From Sandaracinaceae bacterium (lineage in GTDB: Bacteria; Myxococcota_A; Polyangia; Polyangiales; Sandaracinaceae): a stretch of 64,000 nt of DNA. Positions 28,739-39,939 of this stretch are shown piece after piece; the stretch's first letter is position 1, and each line of letters starts with the position of its first letter. Where the stretch lies: positions 1-64,000 of the forward strand of contig JAVJQK010000050.1 in assembly GCA_040218145.1 (NCBI GenBank), in the 5' to 3' direction. A program made the translations under genes and the position numbers. A model generated the notes under the pieces. It was not told where the DNA came from. It did not search any database and worked only from the letters and a program-made list of their open reading frames with translations.

Positions 28739-29416
28739 ATGCCGACCGTGGTGCTCTTCGACGTGGACGGGACGCTCCTCACCTGCGGGGGTGCCGGCCG
28801 CGTGGCGATGGAGGCGGCCTTCCGCGAGGCCGTGGGGCGCGACGACGTCTGCCGGTTCTCGTTCGCCGGTCACACCGACCGCGCCATCGCGCGAGAGGGT
28901 CTCCGCGGCGCCGGGCTCGAGCCGGACGAGGCGGCCATCGACGCGTTCCTCGAGCGCTACCTCGGGCACCTCGAGCCCGCGCTCGATCGCAGCGAGGGCT
29001 ACTCCGTCTTCGCCGGCGTTACCGTCTTGCTCGACGCGCTCGAGGGGCGCGACGGTTGGGCGATCGGCCTCGGCACGGGGAACGTGGAGCGGGGCGCGCG
29101 GGCGAAGCTGCGCCGGGGCGGGCTCGACCCGCGCTTCGGCTTCGGCGGCTTCGGCTGCGACCACGAGGAGCGGCCTCGCCTCATCGCGGCGGGCGCGGCG
29201 CGTGGCGCGCAGCGGCTGGGCGTCGCGGTGGAGTCGTGCCGGGTCGTCGTGATCGGAGACACCATCCGCGACGTCGACGCGGCGCGCGCGATCGGCGCGG
29301 AGTGTCTGGCCGTCGCGACCGGATCGGCCTCGGTCGAGACGCTCCGCGAGCACGGCGCGACGCTGACGGTCGCCGCGCTGACGGACGCCCCGGTCCGCGC
29401 GTTCCTCGAGCTCTGA
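28739..29416 (+). CDS. HAD-superfamily hydrolase (phosphatase-like)
   Basis: A 225-residue protein with the haloacid-dehalogenase motifs in order: DVDGTLL at the N-terminus with the nucleophile Asp in LFDVDGT, motif II Thr region in LGTGNVERGA, and motif III/IV acidic residues in VVIGDTIRDVDAARAIG. The alpha-helical cap between motifs I and II suits a phosphoglycolate-phosphatase-like or related C1 cap. The substrate cannot be told. The gene is divergent from the hybrid kinase by 167 bases and convergent with a membrane gene, one base apart. Confidence 0.88.
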   Translation: MPTVVLFDVDGTLLTCGGAGRVAMEAAFREAVGRDDVCRFSFAGHTDRAIAREGLRGAGLEPDEAAIDAFLERYLGHLEPALDRSEGYSVFAGVTVLLDALEGRDGWAIGLGTGNVERGARAKLRRGGLDPRFGFGGFGCDHEERPRLIAAGAARGAQRLGVAVESCRVVVIGDTIRDVDAARAIGAECLAVATGSASVETLREHGATLTVAALTDAPVRAFLEL

Positions 29417-29417
29417 A

Positions 29418-29933
29418 TCACCAGAGGAGCGCGTCGCCAGCCACCATGAACGCGAGCAGGGCGAGGACCTTGGAGAGCGTCCACGTGATCGCGAGCGAGA
29501 GGCCCGCCGCCCACGTCAGCGCGTGATGCAGCTCCGAGCCCGTCCGCTCGTGAAGCTGCGCACAGAGCCCGAGCGTGAGCGCCGCTTCGAACACCGCGGC
29601 CTTGCTCGCGAGCCAGTAGGCGAGGATCGAGCCGCCGCCCGAGGAGCCCGGGCCCAGCGGGTAGCCCAGCATGGCCTCCGAGCCCCCGGCCACGAGCACG
29701 AGCCCGAAGAGCAGCACCAGCAGTCCGCCGCAGCCGAGGCCTCCGCGACCGAAGACCGGCAGCGCGCCGTCGGGCTCGCGGTTCGCGGCGAGCCACGCGG
29801 CGAGCCCCAGCAAGCTGAGCGAGACGCAGGTGATCGCGAACCCGATGAGCCACGCGCCGCCGCCCGCGATCGCGTCGATCAGGCGCGCCGGCTCGGTGAG
29901 CGAGAGCGCGAGCGAGAATGAATCGTCGTTCAT
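29418..29933 (-). CDS. Small integral membrane protein, unknown function
   Basis: A 171-residue protein from ATG 29933. It has four membrane segments (around [53 protein letters not shown] and [20 protein letters not shown]). A Gly/Ser-rich loop lies near [12 protein letters not shown]. No family is recognised and no functional motif is visible. Longer in-frame starts exist upstream but would overlap the carboxylase gene, which is divergent by 42 bases. Confidence 0.72.
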   Translation of the reverse strand: MNDDSFSLALSLTEPARLIDAIAGGGAWLIGFAITCVSLSLLGLAAWLAANREPDGALPVFGRGGLGCGGLLVLLFGLVLVAGGSEAMLGYPLGPGSSGGGSILAYWLASKAAVFEAALTLGLCAQLHERTGSELHHALTWAAGLSLAITWTLSKVLALLAFMVAGDALLW

Positions 29934-29975
29934 TTTCTCGTTGACTCCGCCAGCCCGCCAAGTACGTTCGCCCGC

Positions 29976-31595
29976 ATGAGCGCTTCGGAGCAACGCTACC
30001 CGGTCTTGCGCACGAAGGTCGACACGAGCGGCGAGACCTTCGCCCAGAACCGCGAGCAGAACCTCGCCTCGGTCGCGAAGCTGGACCAGGCGCTGGCGAA
30101 GTCCCGCGAAGGCGGAGGCGAGAAGTACGTCGAGCGTCACCTGGGCAAAGGCAAGCTCCTCCCGCGTCAGCGGATCGAGCTGCTGCTGGATCGCGACGCG
30201 CACTTCCTCGAGATCGCCCCCGTCGCGGGCCACAACGTGCGTGGACACGCGACCGGCGCGTCGCTCGTGGGCGGCGTCGGCGTCGTCAGCGGCGTGGAGT
30301 GCATGATCAGCGCGTCGGAGGCGACGGTGAAGGGCGGCGCGATCAGCGAGCTGGGCGTGGCCAAGACCATGCGGCTCGCGGAGATCGCCGAGCAGAATCG
30401 GCTGCCTTCGATCAGCCTGATGGAGTCGGCGGGCGCGGATCTTCCCAACCAGTCGAAGATCTTCGTGCCGGGGGGACGCGGCTTCCGGGACCTCACGCGC
30501 CGCAGCGAGGCGCGCACCCCGACCGTCTGCCTAGTCTTCGGGTCGTCGACCGCGGGCGGCGCCTACGTGCCGGGGATGAGCGACTACGTGGTGATGGTGA
30601 AGGAGCAGGCGCAGGTCTACCTGGGCGGGCCGCCGCTCGTGAAGATGGCCATCGGCGAGGAGACCACGCACGAGGAGCTGGGCGGCGCCGAGATGCACAG
30701 CCGGGTCAGCGGGGTCAGCGACTACCTCGCGGAGGACGAGGTGGACGCGATCCGCATCGGCCGCGAGATCATGGCGCACCTCGACTGGAAGAAGGCGAGC
30801 GCGCCGACCCCGCGCGAGATCGAAGCGCCCTTGTACGACCCCGAGGACCTCCTCGGCATCGCGAGCCCCGACATCAAGGTGCCGTTCGACGCGCGCGAGG
30901 TCATCGCGCGGATCGTCGACGGATCCCGCTTCAGCGAGTTCAAGCCGCTGTACGGGAGCACGCTCGTCTGCGGCTGGGCCCACGTGCACGGCCACCCGGT
31001 CGGCATCCTCGCCAACAACGGCATCCTCTTCACCGACAGCTCGAACAAGGGCGCGCAGTTCATCCAGCTGTGCAACCAGAGCGACGTCCCGCTCCTGTAC
31101 CTGCAGAACATCACCGGCTTCATGGTCGGCACGAAGGTCGAGCAAGAGGGCATCATCAAGGCGGGCGCCAAGCTCATCAACGCGGTGTCGAACAGCACCG
31201 TGCCCGCGATCACGATCATGATGGGCGCGAGCTACGGCGCGGGGAACTACGGCATGTGCGGCCGGGCGTACGAGCCGCGGTTCCTCTTCACCTGGCCCAA
31301 CCACCGCATCGCCGTCATGGGCGGCAAGCAGCTCGCGGGGGTGCTCGACCTCGTCAAGCGCGAGGCGGCGGCGAAGAAGGGCCTCGAGGTCGACGAGCAA
31401 CAGCTGAACGTCGCCAAGCAGATGATCGAGGGCCAGGTCGACAACGAGTCGGACGCGTTCTTCGCCAGCGCGCGCCTCTGGGACGACGGGATCATCGACC
31501 CGCGCGACACCCGCGACGTGGTCGGGCTCTGCCTCTCCACCACCTACAACGCGCCCGTGGCTGGCACGACCAGCTGGGGCGTCTTCCGTCACTGA
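29976..31595 (+). CDS. Acyl-CoA carboxylase, carboxyltransferase (beta) subunit
   Basis: A 539-residue crotonase-fold carboxyltransferase of the propionyl/methylcrotonyl-CoA carboxylase family. It has the oxyanion-type GGAISELG and [12 protein letters not shown] segments in the first half and the second-half sequence [18 protein letters not shown], which resembles the 3-methylcrotonyl or geranyl-CoA carboxylase subgroup. It transfers carboxyl from biotin to a CoA ester in leucine, terpenoid or fatty-acid breakdown. The biotin subunit gene starts eight bases later. The acyl group is inferred from the motif only. Confidence 0.92.
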   Translation: MSASEQRYPVLRTKVDTSGETFAQNREQNLASVAKLDQALAKSREGGGEKYVERHLGKGKLLPRQRIELLLDRDAHFLEIAPVAGHNVRGHATGASLVGGVGVVSGVECMISASEATVKGGAISELGVAKTMRLAEIAEQNRLPSISLMESAGADLPNQSKIFVPGGRGFRDLTRRSEARTPTVCLVFGSSTAGGAYVPGMSDYVVMVKEQAQVYLGGPPLVKMAIGEETTHEELGGAEMHSRVSGVSDYLAEDEVDAIRIGREIMAHLDWKKASAPTPREIEAPLYDPEDLLGIASPDIKVPFDAREVIARIVDGSRFSEFKPLYGSTLVCGWAHVHGHPVGILANNGILFTDSSNKGAQFIQLCNQSDVPLLYLQNITGFMVGTKVEQEGIIKAGAKLINAVSNSTVPAITIMMGASYGAGNYGMCGRAYEPRFLFTWPNHRIAVMGGKQLAGVLDLVKREAAAKKGLEVDEQQLNVAKQMIEGQVDNESDAFFASARLWDDGIIDPRDTRDVVGLCLSTTYNAPVAGTTSWGVFRH

Positions 31596-31603
31596 GGGTT
31601 GCG

Positions 31604-33652
<2,049 letters not shown>

Positions 33653-33655
33653 CCC

Positions 33656-34432
33656 GTGGAGCATCCCCGCGATCGCTACCTCACGGTCTACGGTCGCAAG
33701 CCCGTGCTCGAGGTGCTCGAGCAGCCCGAGCGCGCCATCGCGCGGGTCTTCGTGGCCACGAACGCGCGCGGCGACATGATCCGGAAGATCCGCGCGGCGG
33801 CGAGGGCGCGCGGCGTCGAGATCGTCGAGAAGCGAGCCGAGGACGTCTCGCGCATCAGCCGCCGCCCCAAGCAGGACCAGGGCGTGGCGGCCGACGTCGA
33901 GGCGCCCGCCATGGGTCCGCTCGAGGCGTGGCTCGAGGGCCTCGAGGGCGGCGCGCGCCTCCTCGCGCTCGACAACGTCACGACGCCGGGGAACGTGGGC
34001 CTCGTCCTGCGCACGGCCACGGTCTTCGGGCTCGACGGGGTGATCCTGCCGCGACGCGGCGTCCCCGAGGTGGGCCCGCTCGTCATCAAGGCTTCCGCAG
34101 GATATGCCTTCCGCGCGCGGATCTTGCGCTGCTCGGAGCTCGCCGACGGACTGTCGGACGCGAAGATGGCGGGGTTCTGCGTCTACGGGCTGAGCGACCG
34201 CGGAGAGAGCAGCCTCGCAGAGGTCGCGCCTCGCGAGCGGAGCGTCTTCGTGCTCGGCAACGAGACGGACGGGATCACCGCGCCGGTCGAGCCGCTGGTC
34301 GACGAGTGGCTGAGCATCCCGATGGCCTCGGCGGGCGACTCCCTCAACATCGCGACCGCGTCCGCGGTGGTGTGCTGGGAGCTCACTCGAGGCCGAGCAG
34401 GATCCCGCTCGAGCGCTCTCCCTGAAGGCTGA
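33656..34432 (+). CDS. SpoU/TrmH-family RNA 2'-O-methyltransferase
   Basis: A 258-residue SPOUT methyltransferase that adds methyl to ribose 2'-OH of rRNA or tRNA using SAM. The substrate-binding domain (residues 1-95) includes YGRKPVLEVL and QDQGVAADVEA. The three knot motifs follow: LDNVTTPGNVGLVLRTA (N-R motif 1), VLGNETDGI (motif 2) and IPMASAGDSLNIATASAV (motif 3). The layout is that of RlmB/TrmH. It starts at GTG 33656, three bases after the carboxylase stop, so it may be co-transcribed. The C-terminus overlaps the next, convergent gene by 50 bases. Confidence 0.9.
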   Translation: MEHPRDRYLTVYGRKPVLEVLEQPERAIARVFVATNARGDMIRKIRAAARARGVEIVEKRAEDVSRISRRPKQDQGVAADVEAPAMGPLEAWLEGLEGGARLLALDNVTTPGNVGLVLRTATVFGLDGVILPRRGVPEVGPLVIKASAGYAFRARILRCSELADGLSDAKMAGFCVYGLSDRGESSLAEVAPRERSVFVLGNETDGITAPVEPLVDEWLSIPMASAGDSLNIATASAVVCWELTRGRAGSRSSALPEG

Positions 34433-35399
34433 CCGCGCTGCGGGGCACCCACGCGCGGCGGATCACCTCCGCGCAGCGGCCGTCCCCGCGCAGGCCAGGC
34501 ACGTGCACGACCCTCACCCAGCGGTCGCCCGGTCGCCAGGACACCGTGAAGATCGAGGGCTCGCTGACGCTCGCCCACTCCGTGCCGTCGCGCGAGGTGT
34601 GCACCAGCGTGCCCACGGTGATGTGCGCCGGGCCGACGTACTCGTCCTGTCGCGGCGGGCGCCGACGGCAGAGCGCGTGGCGCGAATGCTCGGTCGATCG
34701 CCGGAACGGGCGCTCGACGACGCGCGCGTCTTCGGCCGCGCGCAGATCGACGTGCCGAACCCAGCCGCGGATCATCGCGCCGCTCGAGAACCGCGCGACC
34801 ACGCGCACCCAGCCGTCGCGCCGCTCGATCTCGACCATCGGCGTGCTCAGACCTTCGGGCGCGTCGAGCCGGACCGACGGACCCTCACCGGGCTCCGCCG
34901 TGATCCACATCCGATCGTGCTGCGGCATCCAGCGGGGGCCCTGCGAATGCCACGCGGGCGGCGGCGGACCGGACTCCCCGTGCCCGACCGCGACCGCGCC
35001 GCACGGCAGATGGATCCGGCCGATCCACACCCCCGCGTCGACCTGCGCGCGCACCGTCACACCCTCGCCTTCGCGATCTTCGCGCACGTCTTCGAGGTCG
35101 ACGGCGGGGGTCAACCAGAGCACGCCGCCCGCGACCAGCTCGGGGGTCGGGACGGTCCAGGGGATCGGCGCGTCGGTCCGGGCCGCGAACGCGAAGGGGG
35201 CCAGCACCCGCACGTCTCGGTAGCGGTTGCCGCGTCCGGGGCGGACGGCGACCGGCGTGTCCGTCACCGCGAGCGTGCGCAGGCGCTGCCCGGGCAGGCG
35301 CACGCGCAGCCGCTCGATCGAGGCGACGCCCGTCACCTCGCAGTCGGCAGCGGCCGACGCGGGCAGGGCGAGCAGGAACAACACCGCGAGCGCGCGCAC
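34383..35399 (-). CDS. Secreted protein, unknown function
   Basis: A 338-residue protein with an N-terminal signal peptide (MRALAVLFLLALPASAAADC). The Cys after the Ala-rich stretch could be a processed end, but the context favours ordinary signal peptidase cleavage rather than lipidation. The mature part is beta-rich and Arg/Val-rich, with repeated WVRV strands (GWVRVVARF, RWVRVVHV, WVPRSAVS). These could be SH3-like repeats, but that is a guess. No family is recognised. The 3' end overlaps the convergent methyltransferase gene. Confidence 0.72.
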   Translation of the reverse strand: MRALAVLFLLALPASAAADCEVTGVASIERLRVRLPGQRLRTLAVTDTPVAVRPGRGNRYRDVRVLAPFAFAARTDAPIPWTVPTPELVAGGVLWLTPAVDLEDVREDREGEGVTVRAQVDAGVWIGRIHLPCGAVAVGHGESGPPPPAWHSQGPRWMPQHDRMWITAEPGEGPSVRLDAPEGLSTPMVEIERRDGWVRVVARFSSGAMIRGWVRHVDLRAAEDARVVERPFRRSTEHSRHALCRRRPPRQDEYVGPAHITVGTLVHTSRDGTEWASVSEPSIFTVSWRPGDRWVRVVHVPGLRGDGRCAEVIRRAWVPRSAVSLQGERSSGILLGLE

Positions 35400-35443
35400 G
35401 CCCCGAGCATAGCAACGCGGGCCTCGCTATCCTGCTCCTCATC

Positions 35444-36640
35444 GTGCCGCGCGCTCTCTGGCTGTGCTGTGTCCTCTGCTTCGCCTGCGAGGCCGCGCCG
35501 GCGATCGAAGACGCGTCGGTGGGCGCAGACGCGGCCGCGGTCGATCCTGACGCCGGCTTGCCCCCCGAGGACCTGGACGGCTTCATCACCTGGCAGATGG
35601 AGCGGGGCGGGCTGCCCGGCGCCGCGGTGGCCATCGTCCGGCCCGACGGCGACGCGTTCGTGGGGGCCTACGGCTACGCGGATCTCGAGGGCGAGGTCCC
35701 GGTCGACCGGCACACGCTCTTCATCCTCGCCTCGGTGTCCAAGACCGTCGCCGCGGTGCGGGTGATGCAGCTCGTGGAGAGCGGCGCGCTCGACCTCGAC
35801 GCGCCGCTCGACGGGGTGCTGCCCTACGCGCTTCGACACCCGGAGCACCCCGACGCGCCGATCACCGCGCGCATGCTGCTCGCTCACGTCTCGGGGCTGG
35901 AGGACGTGTTCAGCACCTTGGCCGAGGTCACGACCGCGGGGGGTGACCCGGAGGTGAGCCTCGCGGAGTTCGCGGAGGGCTACGCGAGCGAGGGCGGCGC
36001 CTGGTACGGGGAAGGGAACTGGGGGGCCGAGCCCGGGACTCGTCACGCCTACTGCAACGCAGGTTACGGGGTCATCGGCCACCTGGTCGAGGTCGCCGGC
36101 GGCGCCTCGTTCCGCGCGCAGACGGAGGACGGGGTCTTCGGGCCGCTCGAGATGGACGGAGCGGGCTGGTTTCTCGCCGACGTCGACGAGGCGCGCGTGG
36201 CGGTGCCCTACGGCTACAACGGCCGCAGCTACAACCCGCTGCCCCAGAACGGCTTCGCCTACTACCCCGCGAGCAGCCTGCGGGCCTCGATCACCGGGCT
36301 CGCGCGCTACGCGCGGATGTTGCTCCGCGGCGGGGAGCTCGACGGGAGCCGGGTGCTGAGCGAGGAGAGCGTGGCCGAGCTCTTGCGCTTGCAGTACCCG
36401 GAGCTCGACCGGGGGCAGGCGCTGACGTTCAGCGAGCGAGGGGTAGGCGCAAGCCGCTACATCGGGCACAGCGGGAGCACGTTCGGCGGGAGCACGCAGT
36501 TCTTGCTGAGCCGGGAAGGGACGCACGCGATCGTGTTGATCACGAACAGCGACGCCTACATCCGCTCCCGCTTCGGGCAGACCGAAGGGCGAGACGCGAT
36601 GGAGGCGATCCTGCGTCGGCTGGACGCCGAGGCGCGGTAG
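35444..36640 (+). CDS. Beta-lactamase-fold serine hydrolase, predicted lipoprotein
   Basis: A 398-residue protein from GTG 35444. A short lipoprotein signal (LCCVLCFAC) is followed by an acidic linker and then a class-C beta-lactamase-related domain. SxxK is in SVSK near 104, YxN is in YCN near 204, and the HxG-type third motif is in IGHSGSTFGG. Such proteins include D-aminopeptidases, esterases and penicillin-binding relatives. The target is unknown. A divergent gap of 44 bases separates it from the secreted-protein gene. An ankyrin gene begins eight bases after its stop. Confidence 0.85.
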   Translation: MPRALWLCCVLCFACEAAPAIEDASVGADAAAVDPDAGLPPEDLDGFITWQMERGGLPGAAVAIVRPDGDAFVGAYGYADLEGEVPVDRHTLFILASVSKTVAAVRVMQLVESGALDLDAPLDGVLPYALRHPEHPDAPITARMLLAHVSGLEDVFSTLAEVTTAGGDPEVSLAEFAEGYASEGGAWYGEGNWGAEPGTRHAYCNAGYGVIGHLVEVAGGASFRAQTEDGVFGPLEMDGAGWFLADVDEARVAVPYGYNGRSYNPLPQNGFAYYPASSLRASITGLARYARMLLRGGELDGSRVLSEESVAELLRLQYPELDRGQALTFSERGVGASRYIGHSGSTFGGSTQFLLSREGTHAIVLITNSDAYIRSRFGQTEGRDAMEAILRRLDAEAR

Positions 36641-36648
36641 GCGGCCAG

Positions 36649-36945
36649 GTGGCATTGCACGAGGCTTGCTACGCGGGCGACCTCGCGGCTGTGCGCGCGC
36701 TGCTCGACCGCGGGGAGGAGCCGAACGCAGAGGCGACGTCGGGGCGCTGGGTCTCCTGCCGGGAGCGGCCGCGACCTCTGAACTGCGTCGCGATCGCCTG
36801 GGCGATGACGGAAGACCACGTGCGCATCGCGCGGCTGCTGATCGAGCGCGGGGCGGTCGTGGACGAGACGGTGCGGCGCGACCACGGCATCGAATCGGCG
36901 GGCCGAGAAGCCGACGCGGCCTTCGCGGCGCTCATCGCGGAGTAG
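36649..36945 (+). CDS. Small ankyrin-repeat protein
   Basis: A 98-residue protein beginning at GTG 36649, eight bases after the serine hydrolase stop. It holds two ankyrin repeats: [20 protein letters not shown] and [17 protein letters not shown], separated by a Cys-containing loop. The last 30 residues are charged. It probably binds a protein partner, possibly the adjacent hydrolase product, but no evidence beyond position supports that. An opposite-strand reading frame over the same bases has Ser-rich repeats and is judged not to be a gene. Confidence 0.75.
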   Translation: MALHEACYAGDLAAVRALLDRGEEPNAEATSGRWVSCRERPRPLNCVAIAWAMTEDHVRIARLLIERGAVVDETVRRDHGIESAGREADAAFAALIAE

Positions 36946-36954
36946 CCGCGCGCT

Positions 36955-37072
36955 CCGCTGCCGCTGCCGTTCCCGCTCTCGCTGCCGTTCCCGCTCCCGC
37001 TCCCCGCTCCCCGCTGCCGCCTCCGCCTCCGCTCCCGCTCCCGCTCCCGCTGCCGCCTCCGCCTCCGCCCCG
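36955..37072. repeat. CCGCTC/CCGCTG-type hexamer repeat
   Basis: Imperfect tandem hexamers (CCGCTG, CCGTTC, CCGCTC, CCGCCT) follow directly after the ankyrin gene. They are similar to those at the left edge of the window. No gene is evident on either strand here. Confidence 0.8.
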
Positions 37073-37295
37073 GATGCGGTCGCGGATTCGGACTCGGATG
37101 CGGACTCGGATGCGGTCGCGGACGCGGATGCGGATGCGGATGCGGATTCGGACTCGGATGCGGACTCGGATGCGGTCGCGGATGCGGACTCGGATGCGGT
37201 CGCGGACTCGGATGCGGTCGCGGATGCGGATGCGGTCGCGGATGCGGTCGCGGACTCGGATGCGGACTCGGATGCGGTCGCGGATGCGGACTCGG
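37072..37295. repeat. GATGCG/GACTCG-type hexamer repeat
   Basis: About 37 imperfect units of GATGCG, GACTCG and GTCGCG. In one plus frame they read Asp-Ala and Asp-Ser; in one minus frame Ser-Glu, Ser-Ala and Ala-Thr, like the linker of the MepA-like gene. This part is not assigned to a gene. Confidence 0.8.
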
Positions 37296-37399
37296 GAAGC
37301 GGGAGCGGCGGCAGAAGCGTCGACTTGCTCGCGCGAAGCAACCGACCGATCGCGGTCCGATTGGTCGTTCTCGGCACGGCCCTACTACCGGTTTGATAC

Positions 37400-37475
37400 A
37401 GCCGCAGCCGCTTCCGCTCCCGCAGCCGCCTCCGCAGCCGCAGCCGCAGCCGCAGCCGCAGCCGCTCCCGCTCGC
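37400..37475. repeat. GCAGCC-type hexamer repeat
   Basis: Units of GCAGCC and CGCAGC with some CCGCTC run between the end of the previous repeat and a lipoprotein-like leader at 37513-37581 on the minus strand. It lies in the gene-poor stretch 36946-37622, which holds nothing else recognisable. Confidence 0.75.
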
Positions 37476-37622
37476 GTCCTCCAGCCCCTACGTCCCGGCG
37501 AGCTCGCCCCGCGGGCGAGCCGCAGCCGAACAGCGCGGTGAACAGGAGCAGGGCGCTCGCGTTGGAGACTTGCTTTCGCAGCTGGCGAGTACTCCTCGGG
37601 GACGCCTCGCGCCGAGAGCGCG

Positions 37623-39476
37623 CTACTCGCCCGCGGGCCAGCTGCAGTCGCGGCCCTCGTTCTCGCCCTCGAGGAACGCCATGAGCGGTCGGTAGTACTC
37701 GAGCATCGGCTCCGCCGTCAGCTCCTGGCCGGTGTGCTCCCGCAAGACCTCGCGCCAGTCACGGGTGGCGCCAGGGGACATGATCGCCCGCAAGAAGGCT
37801 CCCACCTCTTCACTCTCGTAGTAGTTACAAGCGTGCGGGTCCTGCTCCAGGATGTTCCGGCAGATGTGGTCGTGGAGCTGGTAGACGAGCACGTTCGCCA
37901 GCGCGTAGTCGTAGTACTGCGCCGGGTCGTCGTTGATGTGCGTCTTCGTGCAGGCGTCGCAGCCCGCCGCGGGGCGATCGGACGGAGGCGCGATGCCCTG
38001 GAAGCGGCGGACGTGCTCCCACCAGCGCGTGTTGAGCTGATCGGCCGGGAGCTCGTTCGCGTAGAGGTCGCGCTCGAAGTGGCTCATCACGCCCGCGGAC
38101 CACGGCAGGAACACGATCGGGCCGGTCAGCGCGCTGTCGAGCAGCCAGTCGATCTCGTTGATCTCCTCGCCCTCTGCGAGGAGGCCGATCTCGCGGAGGT
38201 ACGGCGGCTGGCTCGCGGCGAGGCCGATGAGGTCGCCGATGCCCTCGTGGTAGCTGCGGTTGGCGCCCTCACGCAGCAGCGGCGGCACGTCCGGGTTCGT
38301 GTAGCTGATGTAGTAGTAGATGTGGCCGAGCTCGTGGTGCGTGGTGGTGAACCAGTCCCACGTCGGCTCGACGCTCATCAGCGAGCGCACGTCGCTCTGG
38401 AGATCCACGTGCCACGCGCTGGCGTGCGCGTTCTTGCGGCGGGTCTCGCCGTCGGGCACGGGGTAGAGATCGCTCAGCTCGTAGAAGCTCTCCGGCAGCT
38501 CCGAGAACCCCATCGAGACGTAGAAGCGCTCGGCCTGGCGCACCATCCACTCGGCGTCGCGGTTCTCGACGTAGGAGTCCATGTCGACGTCCGCGACGAG
38601 CCCGGGCCAGCTCTGGCCCCAGCGGTTGCCGAGCCAGTGCGCCGGGATGAGCGCGGGCACCTCCTCGACGCCGTAGCGCGCCGCCAGCGCGTGCCGCGTG
38701 TAGCAGTGGAGCTGCGCGTAGAGAGGACGCGTCTGCTCCACCAGCCGGGCGAGCAGCTGCATCATCTCGTCGGTGCTCATCCCGTAGTTCGAGACCTGGA
38801 ACTGGAAGAAGTCCTCGTAGCCCATCTCGCGCGCGACGCCGTTGCGGAGGCGCTGCAGATCGACCAGGCCGTCGCGCAGCGTCGGGCCGACCTCCTTGCT
38901 CGCTCGCCACGCGCGCTCGCGCTCGGCGAGGTCCGTCGACTCGTGGAGCACGCGGTCGAGGTCGTTGGTGGTCACGGGCTGCGCGCAGGTGTCGCCGCGG
39001 CGGTCCAGGCAGAACTGGAAGCCGTCCAGCCGGGCGCTCTGGGCGCTCTCGGCCGCGACGCGGGCGCGCGCGAGCTCGGGGTTGGTCATCGGGGCCGAGG
39101 CCGCCGCCTCGAGCATGGCGCGCAGCTGGCGCACCGTGACGTCGCTCAGCTCGTCTTCGTGCTCGAGGAGCTGCCGCGCGCGGCGGATGATCTCGGCGTT
39201 GCCCGCGAACGCGCTGAACGCCGTCTCCGCGCCCGTGCGCATGCCGGTGTGCTCGTCCGAGACGTCCGTCGACGCCACCCACGCGGCGCGCGACGACTCC
39301 GTGTAGAGGGCGAGTAGGATCGGATCGTAGAAGGCGAGCAGCGTGTCGGCCTCCTCTTGCATGGTGCGCTCCGCCGCGTGCGCGTGGACGCTCGGCGCGG
39401 GGGTCGAGCCGCCACAGCTCGAGAGGGCGGGGACGAAGAAGAGGAGACCGAGGGGGAGGGCGAGCCAGCGCTTCAT
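37623..39476 (-). CDS. M2-family (ACE-like) metallopeptidase lipoprotein
   Basis: A 617-residue protein from ATG 39476. The N-terminal signal ends in a lipobox (ALSSC). The rest is a peptidyl-dipeptidase A-like, mainly helical domain: LYTESSRAAWVASTDVSDEHTG near the start, zinc site HHELGH at about 377-382, and the third ligand Glu in SYHEGIGDLIG near 410. The family trims dipeptides from peptide C-termini. Bacterial members are uncommon and of unknown substrate. Longer in-frame starts run into the divergent glutaredoxin-like gene. Confidence 0.9.
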   Translation of the reverse strand: MKRWLALPLGLLFFVPALSSCGGSTPAPSVHAHAAERTMQEEADTLLAFYDPILLALYTESSRAAWVASTDVSDEHTGMRTGAETAFSAFAGNAEIIRRARQLLEHEDELSDVTVRQLRAMLEAAASAPMTNPELARARVAAESAQSARLDGFQFCLDRRGDTCAQPVTTNDLDRVLHESTDLAERERAWRASKEVGPTLRDGLVDLQRLRNGVAREMGYEDFFQFQVSNYGMSTDEMMQLLARLVEQTRPLYAQLHCYTRHALAARYGVEEVPALIPAHWLGNRWGQSWPGLVADVDMDSYVENRDAEWMVRQAERFYVSMGFSELPESFYELSDLYPVPDGETRRKNAHASAWHVDLQSDVRSLMSVEPTWDWFTTTHHELGHIYYYISYTNPDVPPLLREGANRSYHEGIGDLIGLAASQPPYLREIGLLAEGEEINEIDWLLDSALTGPIVFLPWSAGVMSHFERDLYANELPADQLNTRWWEHVRRFQGIAPPSDRPAAGCDACTKTHINDDPAQYYDYALANVLVYQLHDHICRNILEQDPHACNYYESEEVGAFLRAIMSPGATRDWREVLREHTGQELTAEPMLEYYRPLMAFLEGENEGRDCSWPAGE

Positions 39477-39555
39477 GCGGCGGACGTTGCCCCGGCCGTC
39501 GAGATGGCGCAAGCGGGGCTTTACTCCCCGCCCGACCGGCCTTAGGAAGGCGCCG

Positions 39556-39927
39556 ATGACCACTCGTCCCGTCCTGACCGAAGCCGACGTCCACCCCGCC
39601 ATCCGAGAGAAGCTCGGCGGCAAGCACCGCGACGTGGTGGAGGAGGTGCAGCGCGCCATCTCCGACAACGACGTCGTGGTCGTCGGCATGGCGCAGAACC
39701 CGTACCCGCGGAAGGCGCGCAAGCTCCTGAAGGAGAAGGGCGTCGCGTTCAGCTATCTGGAGTACGGCAGCTACCTCGGGCCGTGGCGTCGGCGGAACGC
39801 GCTGAAGATGTGGACCGGCTGGCCCACGTTCCCGATGATCTTCGTCAAGGGCACGTTCGTGGGCGGCTTCTCGGAGCTCGAGGCGCTGGCCTCGTCGGGC
39901 GAGCTGGATGGCCTGCTCGCAGGCTGA
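39556..39927 (+). CDS. Glutaredoxin-fold protein lacking all cysteines
   Basis: A 123-residue protein from ATG 39556 with AGGAAGG upstream. The fold is that of monothiol glutaredoxins: VVVVGMAQNPYPRKARKLL for the first strand and helix, WPTFPMIFVKGTFVGGFSEL for the cis-Pro and Gly-Gly region. Where the active Cys should be (CPYC or CGFS), the sequence is Asn-Pro-Tyr-Pro-Arg, and the whole protein has no cysteine. It therefore cannot do thiol exchange or bind an iron-sulfur cluster in the usual way. It may have a binding role. A divergent gap of 79 bases separates it from the M2 peptidase. Confidence 0.85.
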   Translation: MTTRPVLTEADVHPAIREKLGGKHRDVVEEVQRAISDNDVVVVGMAQNPYPRKARKLLKEKGVAFSYLEYGSYLGPWRRRNALKMWTGWPTFPMIFVKGTFVGGFSELEALASSGELDGLLAG

Positions 39928-39939
39928 GGGCTCGGTCCC

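Larger units (their letters stand above)
36980..37581 (-). pseudogene. Possible lipoprotein remnant with low-complexity body
   Basis: On the minus strand, in one open frame, residues LRKQVSNASALLLFTALFGC resemble a lipoprotein signal with a Leu-Phe-Gly-Cys lipobox at 37522-37524. They are followed by Arg/Leu repeats and then Ser-Glu/Ser-Ala repeats. No ATG, GTG or TTG precedes the signal in this frame; the first codon candidate is CTG 37581 with GAGGAG ten bases before it. No folded domain follows, and the frame then crosses the antisense of the ankyrin gene. A decayed or frame-damaged gene is more likely than an active one. Confidence 0.3.

Noticed and set aside
36556-37377. Minus-strand reading frame with Ser-Glu-Ala repeats
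   Set aside because: Its first 100 residues are coded by hexamer repeats, and the rest is antisense to the ankyrin gene with an Arg-rich, domainless sequence. It is treated only as a possible remnant with the upstream leader.
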